Shown here one piece after another: positions 26,518 to 37,268 of a stretch of DNA of 64,000 nt (positions are counted from its first letter, which is position 1; each line of letters begins with the position of its first letter). The position numbers and the translations under genes are program-made. Under the pieces are notes generated by a model. That model was not told the origin of the DNA, ran no database searches, and saw only the letters and a program-made list of their open reading frames with translations. The stretch comes from Pollutibacter soli (lineage in GTDB: Bacteria; Bacteroidota; Bacteroidia; Chitinophagales; Chitinophagaceae): positions 248,487 through 312,486 of the forward strand of contig JARJHS010000008.1 of the NCBI GenBank assembly GCA_029269725.1, written 5' to 3'.

Positions 26518-26535
26518 GACTGAGATAAGCATCCG

Positions 26536-29500
26536 TTATTGAATTACAAGACGGTTGTGATAGGTCTTGCCATTGGCCTGGATTTCAAGGAAGTAAATTC
26601 CTTTTGCAATTGCCGTTGGCAGTTTTATCCTGATCAGCACATGACTTGTTCTTTGAACTTCCGGATTAGATGAAATCACCTTTCCATTGATATCCATCAA
26701 CCTGACAGAGATTTTTTCCTTGTCCTGTCTGCCGAGTTCTGCGAATACGACGCCAGTCAGATTCGGATTCGGATAGATCATCAACCCGTACAATCTCGGT
26801 GCAATGTTGACGGTGCGCACATTACTGTAGGCGACTGCACCCGAGCTGTTGCTGAACCTCAGGCGATAATAATTCACACCTGTTGAAGGCGACAGATCGG
26901 TATAGTTTCCGGCCTTTCCGTTCTTCAGATTCGCTGCCAGTTCAGTGATGGCCTGGTAATGAACACCATCCACGGAACGTTCAATTTCAACTGTCTCTGC
27001 GTTTGCCTTTTCACCAAAATTGTATGTCCAGTTCAATCTTGCAGTGGTATCCAGCGCAGTCGCATCAAGCTGACTTGTGATTGCTACGCGATGGTCATCG
27101 TCATCATCGTTATTATTATTGCCTTTATCCCTTACTTCAAGCACCTCGATACCGGATACCAGAGCGTTTTCCTTAATACCCTCAAAGCTGATATCAAGAT
27201 ATCCATCGCTGACTGTTATGTTCCTGAAGGACTCTTTTGTGGCAGCGAAGCTCCTCTTTGCTTCTTTTATGATATCATATTTGTTCAGTTTGCCCTGGCC
27301 GTTTTCGATGCTGACATTGAATTCCCGACCACCTTTATAGTTGAGGCTTACTTCAACAAAGTGAAGTACGACATCATATTTACCTTTCGCAACAGGAATA
27401 CGATAAGAGAAGTTTTTACCAAAGCGCATATCCTGGTACATAGCATCTTTATCCGTGCTGCTGATCGGCAACCAGACCTTATAGCTCTGTCCGCCTACAT
27501 AGCTTGCATCTCCTATCCATTCTTCACTACCAAACTGCAATTTGCTGCCGCCCGAATTGATCCTGTATTCTTTTGGCTGACCCTGGTTCGTCTGGCCTAT
27601 CTCTACTTTGAATTCATCTTCCGCAAAGAATCCAAGAAGGTCTGTTGCACGCAGACGTATAACCGAAGTTCCTGTCTGGTTTTTCCTGAACTTCATTTCA
27701 AGCTCACCGATGCCATTACGATCACCCTTGTTCTTGTCTTTTTCATCTTTAAGTTTAGTCTCAACAAGTTTGGAATTGCTGTTGGCGAGTATGCTGTATT
27801 CCAATCCTTCTTCTCCCTGGTCGTCAGAGAAATAATCGCTGAGCTTTATCTTCTTATCCGATGAATTGGTCTGATACCATTGGTCAGGTATCGGTTTAAC
27901 CGTCGGGTACAGGTTTACGATGCTTACCGGGATAATTTCAATTCCACCCACCACTGCATCATCGGTTCCCTTGTCAAATTCTAGATTGAGTCGTCCATCT
28001 TCAACTTTGATATTTGTGAAAGTTTCGACGATGGCTTTATCTACACCGCCGGCTTTGCCCGCTATATCATAGTTCTTCAGCACTCCCTGGTTCTTTTCGA
28101 TGTTGACATTGAAATATCGTTTCCACAAAAGGCGCTGACTGAATTCTGCAAAGTGAAGCCTGACAGTGTAAGTACCATTCGGTACCGGTATCGAATAATC
28201 GAAATCGCCTTCCCTGAAGGTTTGATACAATGCATCATTCGTTGTATTCGTTACATTGTCCCTTTCTGTTTTCGATTTACCATCGTCGTAGAAATAGTCT
28301 TTCAGCCATGTACGACCTTCCAGAACAATCTGCGGACCTCCGCTATTGATCAGGATACTGTTGAATCCTACATTCACTGCAAACTCATCAACAGCGCTCA
28401 ACCCATCATTGTCTGTAGCCTGTACCCTGATTATCGTTGTGCCCACAGCATTCGCAACCGGAGTCAACAGCAGTGTTGTGCCTGTCAGGTTTGTCGTGAT
28501 TACTCCCGCGTTGCTGTTGGAAGTAACCAGGTATTTCAGGTTAGCCGCACCTTTATCATCATTGAACACCTGCGAGATATTCAATGTGATCTTATCCGCG
28601 TTAACAAATGTGAACTGGTCAGCAATCGGTTTTACAACTGTTGGTGCGACGGCCGGTGCCAATACTTTCACTCTGAAATATTCTTCTACTGACATTCCAT
28701 CAGCATCGGTTGCTCTTATGGTGATTATACCTTCGCCAATCTTAACCGGATTGAATCCAAGTCTTAAAGTAGAACCGCCAATGATTACTGGTTTGAGCAG
28801 ACTAGGATTAGTATTCGAAATGACCACATGTTTCAGTTGTGAAACCGGCTTGTCATCAGCGTACACTTTTGTAAGGTCGATATACCTGTCCGGTGCATTC
28901 ATGTAAACTGTTACGTCCGGAATTGGTGCAATCACTTTCGGAGCAATGGGTCCGTTTACAGTTACATAGAAATATTCGTCTACATACAATCCATCTGCGT
29001 CTGTCGCCCTGATCCTGATTGTGGCTTTGCCCCACTTGCCTTTTACAAAACGAAGCGTGATCTTGTCTTTCAGGATGGTTGCGGTAACGAGACCAGGATT
29101 GGTGTTTTGGGTAATGGTATGTTTCAGTTCCGAAATCGGTTTGTCATCACTGTATGTTTTTGCCAGATCGACGATAACATCCGGAGCGTTCATATTTACC
29201 ACGACGTCTTTCACCGGAGATACCAGTACGGGTGCTTTCGCTGGCGAAACTATGTACCTGAAATATTCGTCGACGTATAATCCATCAGCATCGGTAGCGC
29301 GCAGGCGCACAATACCACTGCCGCTCTTATTTCTCGCAAAAACAAGTTTCAGCGAAGTACCAGCAACGGTTACAGAAGGCAGCAGCTCTTTGTTGGTTAC
29401 CTCTGTAATAGTATGTTTCAGCTGGGTTGTTGGCTTATCATCGCCATAAACTCTCAGCAGATCAATTGTAACCGGAGCAGGATTGATTGTAAGGCTCAGG

Positions 29501-32500
29501 TCCACAATGGGTGCAACAATATAGGGTGCCTTTGGCTGGGTTGTGCCCAATACTGTCACTTTGAATTCATCTTCAACATATAATCCTGCTGCATTTGTTG
29601 CTCTCAGTTTCAAAATTGCAATGCCGCTCTTGTTAGCTGCAATCACCAGGTTCAAAGTCGTACCTGTAAAGCTGGTGGTCAGCAACGCAGCATTTGAATT
29701 TGAACTGATGCTGAATTTCAGATTTGCAGTTCCTCTTGCATCAGAGAATACATCCGAGATATCAATTTTCTGTGTACCAGGATTGATATAGTATGTCAGA
29801 TCCTGTAACGGTTTTGCAACTGTTGGCGGACCTGGCGGTACAACAGGATCGCTTACGGTGATTTTGAATGCATCATTTTCAAACAAACCACCTTCATCAG
29901 TTGCTGTGATGGTAATGATTGCCTCGCCGGTTTTATCCCTTGCGAATTTCAATGTCAGCACATTGCCCGAGATCAATGCTGAAGTTACCAATCCGGTATT
30001 GGTATTGCCGGCTACTGAAATTTTCAGTTTGTCAACCGACTGATCGTCCGTAAATACTCCGGTAAGGTCGATCTGCTTGTCTGCGGAATTGGAATTCACT
30101 TTAAGATCAGGTAACGCTTTCGCTACTACTGGTTTAGTATTTGGCGGTGGTGGGTTGACTACAGTAATTTTAAACTCATCTTCCACAGTCAGTCCGTCAA
30201 CATCGGTTGCTTTGATTTTGATATCAGCGCTTCCAATCATGCCAGCAGTTATACCAAGCGTTAAGGTAGTGCCCGAGATGGTAGCTGTCTTGATGAGGGC
30301 AGGGTTTGTATTGCCACTGACCGTCAACGCTAGTCCTGCTGTTCCTCCATTACCGGAGAACACATTTGCCAGTGCCACTGTTTTGGTCGCAGTATTGATA
30401 TTGACTTCAATATCAGGTAATGCATTAACTACGATAGGTGGAGTTACAGGTATTATTTCTATTCCGGAAACTTTTGCGTTGTCGCTTACGGAAAGGAAAC
30501 TGATATCCATAAATCCGTCAGTAACGCTGATATTTTTAAACTCTTCAGCCAGCGCAGTATTCATTCCTCCGGCTTTAGTGAAGATGTCATAATTGGTCAG
30601 TGTTCCTTTTCCATTTTCAATATCAACATTAAACAAACGGTGCCCTGGTTCGGTCCAGTACAATTCCACAAAATGAAGGACCACTTTGTAATTACCATTG
30701 GGTACAGGCACTTTGTATTTGAAATCACCCCAGCGTTCGTCCTGGTACATGATATCGTTAACTGTCCCTTCGATCGGAACCCATTCTGCGTAGGTTTCTC
30801 CGCCTTCAAAATACTGATCAGCAATCCAGCCGCCCATGCTGAGCGCAGGTCCGCCGTTGTTGATACGGATCGATGAAGCAGGCGGTGGAGCTACCACATT
30901 TACTTCGAACTCTTCTTCCACCCAATAGCCATCGCCATCTGTTGCACGCACCTTGATTTTTGCAGTACCGGTTTTATTCGCGGCAAATGCAAGCGTCAGA
31001 TTCTTTCCTGAGAATGTTGCTGATGTAATCAAAGTTGGATTAGTGTTACCAACAACACTCAGTGTTATATTGGCGGCACCCTTATCATCATCGAATGTAT
31101 TTGTAAGATTGAGTACTTTATTCGGCGGACTTACATTCAGTTCGATATCTTCTAAAGGTATTACTACCAGCGGCGCCGGAGCGACAACATTCAGATAATC
31201 ATATCGTGCTGAAAAACTCGCCGCTGTTCCCGATGTTGCCATCAGTCCCAATGCAACTGCATTTGCTGATTGCAGTTTTGTAAGCAATGGTCCGCTTACA
31301 ACAATGTCAGCTTCTACCGTCTTCCATGTTGGATCGACATCAGTATTGTACTTAACTGTGACTCTGCCTGTCGTTGGATTTACAAACAGGGAAAGCTGTA
31401 TCGTTCCTGCATCTATAATTCCTGCCACAGGAACGAAACTGTTCTTTGTAAGTGTTCCTCCATTTTCTATTCGGATACGTATACCCGGAGTTGCGCCGCC
31501 ACTCGCTCCGGACAATGCAGCCATCAGGTAATTGTCCTGTTCGCCTGTGCCGATATAAATGCCCTGCACATGATTCTGATTCAGTTGTGAGGCATTCAAT
31601 CCATTGAAGAATGGAGCTAACATCTGAGCCTGAACTTCAAATGATGGAGCACCATTTCCGGTTTTATACCCAAACTGAAAACCATTCTTCTGTGTATTGG
31701 TAGTAGCAGTACCCTGGTCAGCAGGGAAACTTGCCAGACCAACCGCACCGCCCATAACTAAACCTGGATTTGAAATATCAAATAGATGATCAGGATCAGT
31801 ATTGCCATCACTCATCAGACCAGTAAAGCCCAAACCAAATAAACCTGTACCAGGATTGTTGTTCAGGAACGGATACTGTAAAGTGGTTGCCGTTGCCTGT
31901 CCGTTTTTTGCATCGCGATAAAATGCGTCTGCAACATCGGGTATACCATCATTATCATCATCATTATCGTTTTTGTCAGATATCTTATCGTTATCAAAAT
32001 CCGCGGGTTTACTTACGGGGTTGCAAGGATCTGTTCCGTTATCAGCTTCGTCTTTATTGCTGTAACCATCGCCATCATCATCAAGCGTTGTACTGGTGTT
32101 ATTACCAGAACAAACAATTGCACCAGCATCAGGAGTGAAGATGTAAATTTTGCTTGCCGTGTAATCACATGCCCACACGGTTCCGTCGAAAACTTCGCCA
32201 TTACCTTGTGTCGTTATATCGAGAGCTATTTCACCAAAGCCACTTGCAAAAACTTCTTTGCTCACTACCTGTGTACCATCTGCACTTAACTTAAGGCGCC
32301 ATATTTTTCCAAAGAAATCTGCAGTGAGAATATCTCCCGTAAGTTGCCCGTTGAAATAATTTGTGGATGTATACTCAGCCATTCCGTTGGTGGATGTCTC
32401 AAAAGTGGTGAGTGCATTATCATTCACGCCGGGCATCAGGAAATTACCTTCTGCTGGATTGGCCTGCGCTACCGGAACCGGTGGCCAGTCTACAGGTAAT

Positions 32501-33759
32501 TGAGCAGGAGTTGTCAGAAATGATCCCGATGTCCCATCATGAACAAACAACCCGGCTCCTGCCGGATTTGCCCGGATGGGGTTTGGATGACCACCATAAA
32601 TTGGCGTCATACCTGGTTTCGAAACCAGGTGGAGATTGTCCAGGTTATTTATTGCAGGAAGATTTCCCGAAGGTGCTGTTGATCCGGGTTCCAGCGGATC
32701 ATAATCGTTGTTCACACCGGGGGTTCCGACATTTTTCGGATAACCTCCCCAACCATCATTGGCACCATTATCGATCGTATATAAAAAGCCGGCTCTGCTG
32801 CCGGTTTTCATGATGAGCAGATCGTATGAATTGCGATAACCCGGAGAATAAATACTCACCGGTCCGCCGACAACAATTTTCGCCTGGTTCATTCCATCAT
32901 TTCCCCCAAATGGATCGTTCTGATCGATGGTCTGTGGAGATCCCGGAAGTGATGCATTGTAATCCGGGTTGGTAATATCCGGACGGGTTGGGTCATTCAG
33001 TGTTGGCAGGTCATATACATATTTGTTATTTCCTGTACCACGAACCGGCAGACTGTTGATAACATTCAGATTGATTTTTAATATCGCAGCGGAATAAGCA
33101 TATTCAGTAAGAAATGCAAAATTGTTTGAAGGCGCTCCTGCATTGGTGATACCCCCGACAGCGAGATAAAGGCTGTTGGTAGCCTTATCGAGCTGCAGTC
33201 CGTTTACAGAGTGGTTTTCTTCAGAGCGGGGCAGACCTCGTACGATATCTACTTTCTCCCAGGCAGAACCATTCCATGTAAGTCTGGAAATGATACCTGA
33301 ATTTGTATCCAGATTCAGATCGCCGGCGGTGCCGCCACCACCAACACGCGGATCACTGGAACTTACATAGATAACCGGGTTGGCTGCAGTGCCTGTAACC
33401 AGGAGTCCTGTAACCTGTCTTGTTTCGAATATAAAAGTGTAAAGTGATCCGTCATCATTATGATTTGGAATCTGTGCAACAAGATAGATCACCTGCGTAT
33501 TGGTGATCGCATAAGAATTGGTTCCTGTTTTGCTGACGGTACAAACAAATAAACGGCCACCTTCAGTGCCGACATAGAGCTTCCCATCAGGACCAAACTG
33601 CAGTGTTGTCGGGTTCTTCAACTGGTCATGCAGTCCTGTGAGATTGCTCACGCTAAAATTCAGCTGAGCTGAAGCGGTATGCATGATCAGCATACCCATG
33701 AATGTTAAAAAAACAGTTTTCAAGCCATTAAATAATGACATGGATAATCGGGTAGACAT
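26536..33759 (-). CDS. Giant T9SS-secreted malectin/Ig-repeat surface protein
   Basis: A 2407-residue secreted protein. After a signal peptide (cleaved near ASAQ32; an ATG at 33741 is an alternative start) comes a beta-propeller-like domain similar to sugar dehydrogenase/NHL proteins (about 35-550, with LQFGPDGKLYVGTEGG). Asp-rich thrombospondin type 3 repeats follow (about 556-610), then a beta-sandwich region (to about 860). Three malectin-like domains begin near 960, 1799 and 2063 (RINNGGPA, LINSGGPQ, RINSGGSK). Nine Ig/cadherin-like repeats of about 85 residues surround them: one before the first, seven between the first and second, and one before the third. The C-terminus has an FN3-like region and a T9SS type A sorting domain (from YPNPNLTGVV). 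It probably binds or degrades polysaccharide on the cell surface. Confidence 0.9.
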   Translation of the reverse strand: MSTRLSMSLFNGLKTVFLTFMGMLIMHTASAQLNFSVSNLTGLHDQLKNPTTLQFGPDGKLYVGTEGGRLFVCTVSKTGTNSYAITNTQVIYLVAQIPNHNDDGSLYTFIFETRQVTGLLVTGTAANPVIYVSSSDPRVGGGGTAGDLNLDTNSGIISRLTWNGSAWEKVDIVRGLPRSEENHSVNGLQLDKATNSLYLAVGGITNAGAPSNNFAFLTEYAYSAAILKINLNVINSLPVRGTGNNKYVYDLPTLNDPTRPDITNPDYNASLPGSPQTIDQNDPFGGNDGMNQAKIVVGGPVSIYSPGYRNSYDLLIMKTGSRAGFLYTIDNGANDGWGGYPKNVGTPGVNNDYDPLEPGSTAPSGNLPAINNLDNLHLVSKPGMTPIYGGHPNPIRANPAGAGLFVHDGTSGSFLTTPAQLPVDWPPVPVAQANPAEGNFLMPGVNDNALTTFETSTNGMAEYTSTNYFNGQLTGDILTADFFGKIWRLKLSADGTQVVSKEVFASGFGEIALDITTQGNGEVFDGTVWACDYTASKIYIFTPDAGAIVCSGNNTSTTLDDDGDGYSNKDEADNGTDPCNPVSKPADFDNDKISDKNDNDDDNDGIPDVADAFYRDAKNGQATATTLQYPFLNNNPGTGLFGLGFTGLMSDGNTDPDHLFDISNPGLVMGGAVGLASFPADQGTATTNTQKNGFQFGYKTGNGAPSFEVQAQMLAPFFNGLNASQLNQNHVQGIYIGTGEQDNYLMAALSGASGGATPGIRIRIENGGTLTKNSFVPVAGIIDAGTIQLSLFVNPTTGRVTVKYNTDVDPTWKTVEADIVVSGPLLTKLQSANAVALGLMATSGTAASFSARYDYLNVVAPAPLVVIPLEDIELNVSPPNKVLNLTNTFDDDKGAANITLSVVGNTNPTLITSATFSGKNLTLAFAANKTGTAKIKVRATDGDGYWVEEEFEVNVVAPPPASSIRINNGGPALSMGGWIADQYFEGGETYAEWVPIEGTVNDIMYQDERWGDFKYKVPVPNGNYKVVLHFVELYWTEPGHRLFNVDIENGKGTLTNYDIFTKAGGMNTALAEEFKNISVTDGFMDISFLSVSDNAKVSGIEIIPVTPPIVVNALPDIEVNINTATKTVALANVFSGNGGTAGLALTVSGNTNPALIKTATISGTTLTLGITAGMIGSADIKIKATDVDGLTVEDEFKITVVNPPPPNTKPVVAKALPDLKVNSNSADKQIDLTGVFTDDQSVDKLKISVAGNTNTGLVTSALISGNVLTLKFARDKTGEAIITITATDEGGLFENDAFKITVSDPVVPPGPPTVAKPLQDLTYYINPGTQKIDISDVFSDARGTANLKFSISSNSNAALLTTSFTGTTLNLVIAANKSGIAILKLRATNAAGLYVEDEFKVTVLGTTQPKAPYIVAPIVDLSLTINPAPVTIDLLRVYGDDKPTTQLKHTITEVTNKELLPSVTVAGTSLKLVFARNKSGSGIVRLRATDADGLYVDEYFRYIVSPAKAPVLVSPVKDVVVNMNAPDVIVDLAKTYSDDKPISELKHTITQNTNPGLVTATILKDKITLRFVKGKWGKATIRIRATDADGLYVDEYFYVTVNGPIAPKVIAPIPDVTVYMNAPDRYIDLTKVYADDKPVSQLKHVVISNTNPSLLKPVIIGGSTLRLGFNPVKIGEGIITIRATDADGMSVEEYFRVKVLAPAVAPTVVKPIADQFTFVNADKITLNISQVFNDDKGAANLKYLVTSNSNAGVITTNLTGTTLLLTPVANAVGTTIIRVQATDNDGLSAVDEFAVNVGFNSILINSGGPQIVLEGRTWLKDYFYDDGKSKTERDNVTNTTNDALYQTFREGDFDYSIPVPNGTYTVRLHFAEFSQRLLWKRYFNVNIEKNQGVLKNYDIAGKAGGVDKAIVETFTNIKVEDGRLNLEFDKGTDDAVVGGIEIIPVSIVNLYPTVKPIPDQWYQTNSSDKKIKLSDYFSDDQGEEGLEYSILANSNSKLVETKLKDEKDKNKGDRNGIGELEMKFRKNQTGTSVIRLRATDLLGFFAEDEFKVEIGQTNQGQPKEYRINSGGSKLQFGSEEWIGDASYVGGQSYKVWLPISSTDKDAMYQDMRFGKNFSYRIPVAKGKYDVVLHFVEVSLNYKGGREFNVSIENGQGKLNKYDIIKEAKRSFAATKESFRNITVSDGYLDISFEGIKENALVSGIEVLEVRDKGNNNNDDDDDHRVAITSQLDATALDTTARLNWTYNFGEKANAETVEIERSVDGVHYQAITELAANLKNGKAGNYTDLSPSTGVNYYRLRFSNSSGAVAYSNVRTVNIAPRLYGLMIYPNPNLTGVVFAELGRQDKEKISVRLMDINGKVISSNPEVQRTSHVLIRIKLPTAIAKGIYFLEIQANGKTYHNRLVIQ

Positions 33760-34396
33760 GATGCATTCTTTTGTGGGTTATGGTATGGAAATAAAATGCC
33801 GTTACAAGCGTATTGAATCTACGCTGCAGACTTTCGAAGGAATGGAATCTTGAAATGGTAAGTCAGTAGGAACTAAGGAATAGAGGTTTCAGGCAATTGG
33901 AGGAGGTTGTTTTCAGATATATTGGGTTGGACGAATGTATGGAAATTCAATCGAATGATAATTTTTTTTTATGCTGATTTATCTGGACTGAGGGAATCAA
34001 TATTGGGGATAAAATGGTTAAGTAAAAGTCCCCGGGATATTAGTAAAATTACCAGGAAAAGAAGTTCACAGCGCATTGTTCATAGTTTGAACAACAAGGC
34101 CGCGGGCAGCAGATCGATGTAGACAGGTTGAAAAACGGAAAACAGAATCAGGGAAGAATAAATACAGGATACAGAATACGGAATACAGAATATTGGAAAA
34201 ACTGAAAACTGGAACTGTCTCAAAATACCATGACCGCTATTCGATCAGCCTGATTTCACCTGTTCTGACAACCGACAACGCAAACAGAAAACAGAAAATG
34301 GAATACAGAATACAGGAAGAATAGGTCACAGATAGCTTATACTTATTACTAACTACTAAATTTCCTGCCTCCATTCTCCAGCCCTCCGCCTGCTAT
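33760..34396. other. Intergenic region with low-complexity repeats
   Basis: No gene is recognised in this 637-bp gap. It contains short tandem-like runs of ACAGAATAC (34160-34195 and 34290-34320 areas) and GAAAACTG units, then a pyrimidine-rich tract with CTACCGTCTGTACTC reaching the stop of the next gene, similar to the other stop-proximal tracts. The giant gene's promoter must lie near its upper end. Confidence 0.45.
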
Positions 34397-35251
34397 CTAC
34401 CGTCTGTACTCATACACATACACCAATCTCCCCACCAGCTTCTTGAGCTTATTGAAACATTGTTCTTCTTTTTTCAGCCCATCGGGATTATAGAGATATT
34501 TCCAGATCAGGTAATCCGATCCGCCGTTCTGAACGGTTGTCATCTCAGCGAGTTGCTTTTGTTCATTGTAATTGAAGAAATAATCCGGCAGCAGTTTTCC
34601 TACGCGATCGTTGAAGCGTACTATGTCAGACAGCTGTTGCTGATCATTGTAATAGTAATATGTCTTTTCGCCCGCCACATTTCTATGATAGGATTGTTCT
34701 TCTATGATCTTTCCCTCTTCGTCTTTTTTGAACAGGTAAACTGTAGTATCCGATTTGTCTTTTATACGAAACATTTTCTCCGGAGCACCAGAGGCGTCAT
34801 AGCTCCAGTCGTGCGTTTCAGTTACCCGTGTCCGTTCGCCGATCACATTCGAATTGCTCGTAATCTGTACAAGACGATTCAGTGAATCATACCGGTAATC
34901 ATATTGCGTGAATGAAGCATCACTGCTGTCAGTGGTGCGGTAAAGCAGACCCGCAGAGTTATAGTAGTTTGTCATGGCAGACTTACCTGACAAAGGTGCC
35001 GAAGTCTGCGTCTTGACCTGGGAATAGGAACTATTCACCGTTTGCATGAAAATAAAATCGGCTGTGGGCTCGCCGGTCGCTTCATAGCTTTCCCCCCTGA
35101 TCGAGCTCACCTTATTCTTTTTCAACAGCTGGTAATGGGAATTATTAGCCTGGTTGCTTAAAAGATCGGAATAGTAGAATTGTGCCTCGCACACTCTGCC
35201 GAATATGACCGTCAGAATCAAAGATAAAATAACACGTGGTTTCAGCTTCAT
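34397..35251 (-). CDS. Secreted YD-repeat-like protein
   Basis: A 284-residue protein with a signal peptide (MKLKPRVILSLILTVIFGRVCEA). The body alternates short strand-turn units such as NSAGLLYRTTDSSDAS, YRYDSLNRLVQITSNS and YNPDGLKKEEQCFNK, the pattern of YD/RHS-type repeats. It is too short to be an RHS toxin and lacks the RHS core end motif, so it is probably a stand-alone envelope protein. The start is ATG 35251, not the upstream TTG. It diverges from the DUF3667 gene by 58 bp. Confidence 0.7.
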   Translation of the reverse strand: MKLKPRVILSLILTVIFGRVCEAQFYYSDLLSNQANNSHYQLLKKNKVSSIRGESYEATGEPTADFIFMQTVNSSYSQVKTQTSAPLSGKSAMTNYYNSAGLLYRTTDSSDASFTQYDYRYDSLNRLVQITSNSNVIGERTRVTETHDWSYDASGAPEKMFRIKDKSDTTVYLFKKDEEGKIIEEQSYHRNVAGEKTYYYYNDQQQLSDIVRFNDRVGKLLPDYFFNYNEQKQLAEMTTVQNGGSDYLIWKYLYNPDGLKKEEQCFNKLKKLVGRLVYVYEYRR

Positions 35252-35309
35252 AACTGGCAAAGTTCAGACTTAAAAGGAAATATTTCAGTTAACGTTTTGC
35301 TTTAGTTCA

Positions 35310-36458
35310 TTGATATACAATCGAGCAGGATTCTTCCTTATTTTTAACAAAATAATTGATCTGTCACACGGCAAGGAAAGAAAAGAAAAAAACTGTCTGA
35401 ACTGCGGACATACGGTCTTGGGTCGGTATTGTCAGCACTGCGGGCAGGAGAATATCGAACCTGATATATCTGTAAAAGGATTGATTCAGCATTTCATCAA
35501 CGACATTACTCATTTCGACGGGAAATACTTTGAGACGGTAAAATATCTGTTTAAGAAGCCAGGATTTCTCAGCCGTGAATACCTGAGTGGAAGGCGGGCA
35601 CACTACCTTGATCCGGCCCGTATGTACATTTTCACATCCGCGTTTTTCTTTCTCTTGTTTTATAGTTTTTTCTTTAATATCTCGGAAAGAGAGATGTCTA
35701 AAAACTATGAGCTGATCAGTAAGCTCCAGCTGGTGGATTCTTCAGATAATGAGTACACCCTGACGCCAAATTACCTGCTAAAAAATAAAAAAGAGGTAGT
35801 TCTGAGGTTTGATGATAAAGAAAAAAAGAACCGGTTCATTGACAGTCTTAACGGAATTCTGAAAGCAAACCCGGAGCTGGCGAAAAGAAAATCACCCAGT
35901 TTTTCCGATTCGACATACAGAACAAGAGAAGAATATGATTCAATGCAGCTTGCACTACCCAAAGCCCAAAGAGATCCCTGGTACAAACGTATTGGAAACT
36001 ATCGCCAGATCATGATCAATGATGAGTACAATGGCGATGTGGGCAGATATTTTATTTCGCTGCTGGATAGGTTTATCCATAGTTTTCCTACACTGCTGTT
36101 TATTTCTTTGCCATTGCTTGCATTGTTGCTGCGTTTGCTTTATCTGAAACGAAAAAAGACCAATGTTGCACACCACGGCATCTTTCTGATCCATGTTTAT
36201 ATATTCAGTTTCCTCGTAATGATTATATATTTTTTGCTGGGGAAGGTGCAGGATGTTTCTGGCTGGGGTTGGATCTTTTGGCTGAAGCTTCTTGTTGTTC
36301 TTGGAATATTAAACTATTTCTATCGCGCCATGCTTGGATTTTATATGCAGAGTAAAGGCAAAACCTTTGTTAAGTATATTCTTTTTTTGCTGGGTTCGTC
36401 TGTGATATTACTGCTCATATTTGCCATTTACTTCACCTTTGTGCTTTTGAAAGGATAG
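35310..36458 (+). CDS. DUF3667 zinc-ribbon membrane protein; start uncertain
   Basis: A membrane protein of up to 382 residues. A zinc ribbon near the N-terminus has two Cys pairs, NCGH and HCGQ. It is followed by the DUF3667 signature ITHFDGKYFETVKYLFKKPGFLSREYLSGRRAHYLDPARMYIFTSAFFFLLF and three further membrane helices near the C-terminus. No in-frame ATG precedes the zinc ribbon. The open frame can start at TTG 35310. Homologues as I recall them begin MSHGKERKEKNC, which here reads LSHGKERKEKNC with CTG at 35361. Function is unknown. It is followed four bases later by mazG. Confidence 0.85.
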   Translation: MIYNRAGFFLIFNKIIDLSHGKERKEKNCLNCGHTVLGRYCQHCGQENIEPDISVKGLIQHFINDITHFDGKYFETVKYLFKKPGFLSREYLSGRRAHYLDPARMYIFTSAFFFLLFYSFFFNISEREMSKNYELISKLQLVDSSDNEYTLTPNYLLKNKKEVVLRFDDKEKKNRFIDSLNGILKANPELAKRKSPSFSDSTYRTREEYDSMQLALPKAQRDPWYKRIGNYRQIMINDEYNGDVGRYFISLLDRFIHSFPTLLFISLPLLALLLRLLYLKRKKTNVAHHGIFLIHVYIFSFLVMIIYFLLGKVQDVSGWGWIFWLKLLVVLGILNYFYRAMLGFYMQSKGKTFVKYILFLLGSSVILLLIFAIYFTFVLLKG

Positions 36459-36461
36459 ATT

Positions 36462-37268
36462 ATGAAAGAGAAACTGGCCGAAGCATTTCTTGGATTAACG
36501 GATATCATGAATGACCTCAGGGAAAAATGTCCCTGGGACAGAAAGCAAACCATCATGAGTCTACGTCAGCTCACCATCGAAGAGACTTATGAGCTCGCCG
36601 ATGCGATTAGTGAAGAAGACTGGAAAGGAATTAAAGAAGAATTGGGTGATCTGCTTTTACATATCGTCTTTTATGCAAAAATTGGTACTGAACAAAAACA
36701 GTTCACTCTGGAAGAAGTGATTTCGGGCATCAATCAAAAATTGATTTCAAGACATCCGCACATCTATGGAGACGTGAAAGTGAATAATGAAGAGGACGTA
36801 AAACAGAACTGGGAAAAACTGAAACTCAAGGAAGGTAAGACGTCAGTGCTCAGCGGTGTTCCTTCATCGTTACCTTCCGTAGTGAAGGCAATGCGATTGC
36901 AGGAAAAAGCAAAGCAGGTCGGTTTTGAGTGGGATACTGCAGAACAGGTTTGGGAGAAAGTGAAAGAAGAAATGGTGGAGCTGCAGGAAGAAGTAAAATT
37001 AAAAGATGCTTCTGAAGAAGCTTTAAAAAAACAACAGGAAAAGATAGAAGGCGAATTTGGCGATGTTTTGTTCTCGCTGATAAATTACGCCCGCTTTTTG
37101 CATATCGACGCTGAACATGCACTCGAAAAGACCAACAAAAAATTCATATCCCGGTTCACTGCAATGGAGAAAAATGCTGCCACTCACGGAAAGAATCTTC
37201 AGGATATGACACTGGAAGAAATGGACGCGATCTGGGTGAGCATAAAAAAGCAAAGTAAAGGCCATTGA
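36462..37268 (+). CDS. mazG: Nucleoside triphosphate pyrophosphohydrolase MazG
   Basis: A 268-residue two-domain MazG. Each half carries a pyrophosphatase signature: EETYELADAI with EELGDLLLHIVFYAKI (about 45-75), and EEMVELQEEV with EGEFGDVLFSLINYARF (about 170-215). The enzyme hydrolyses NTPs and noncanonical or alarmone nucleotides to monophosphate and pyrophosphate. It starts four bases after the DUF3667 stop, and its TGA overlaps the TTG start of the histidine kinase, so the three genes form one operon. Length is normal for the family. Confidence 0.95.
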   Translation: MKEKLAEAFLGLTDIMNDLREKCPWDRKQTIMSLRQLTIEETYELADAISEEDWKGIKEELGDLLLHIVFYAKIGTEQKQFTLEEVISGINQKLISRHPHIYGDVKVNNEEDVKQNWEKLKLKEGKTSVLSGVPSSLPSVVKAMRLQEKAKQVGFEWDTAEQVWEKVKEEMVELQEEVKLKDASEEALKKQQEKIEGEFGDVLFSLINYARFLHIDAEHALEKTNKKFISRFTAMEKNAATHGKNLQDMTLEEMDAIWVSIKKQSKGH

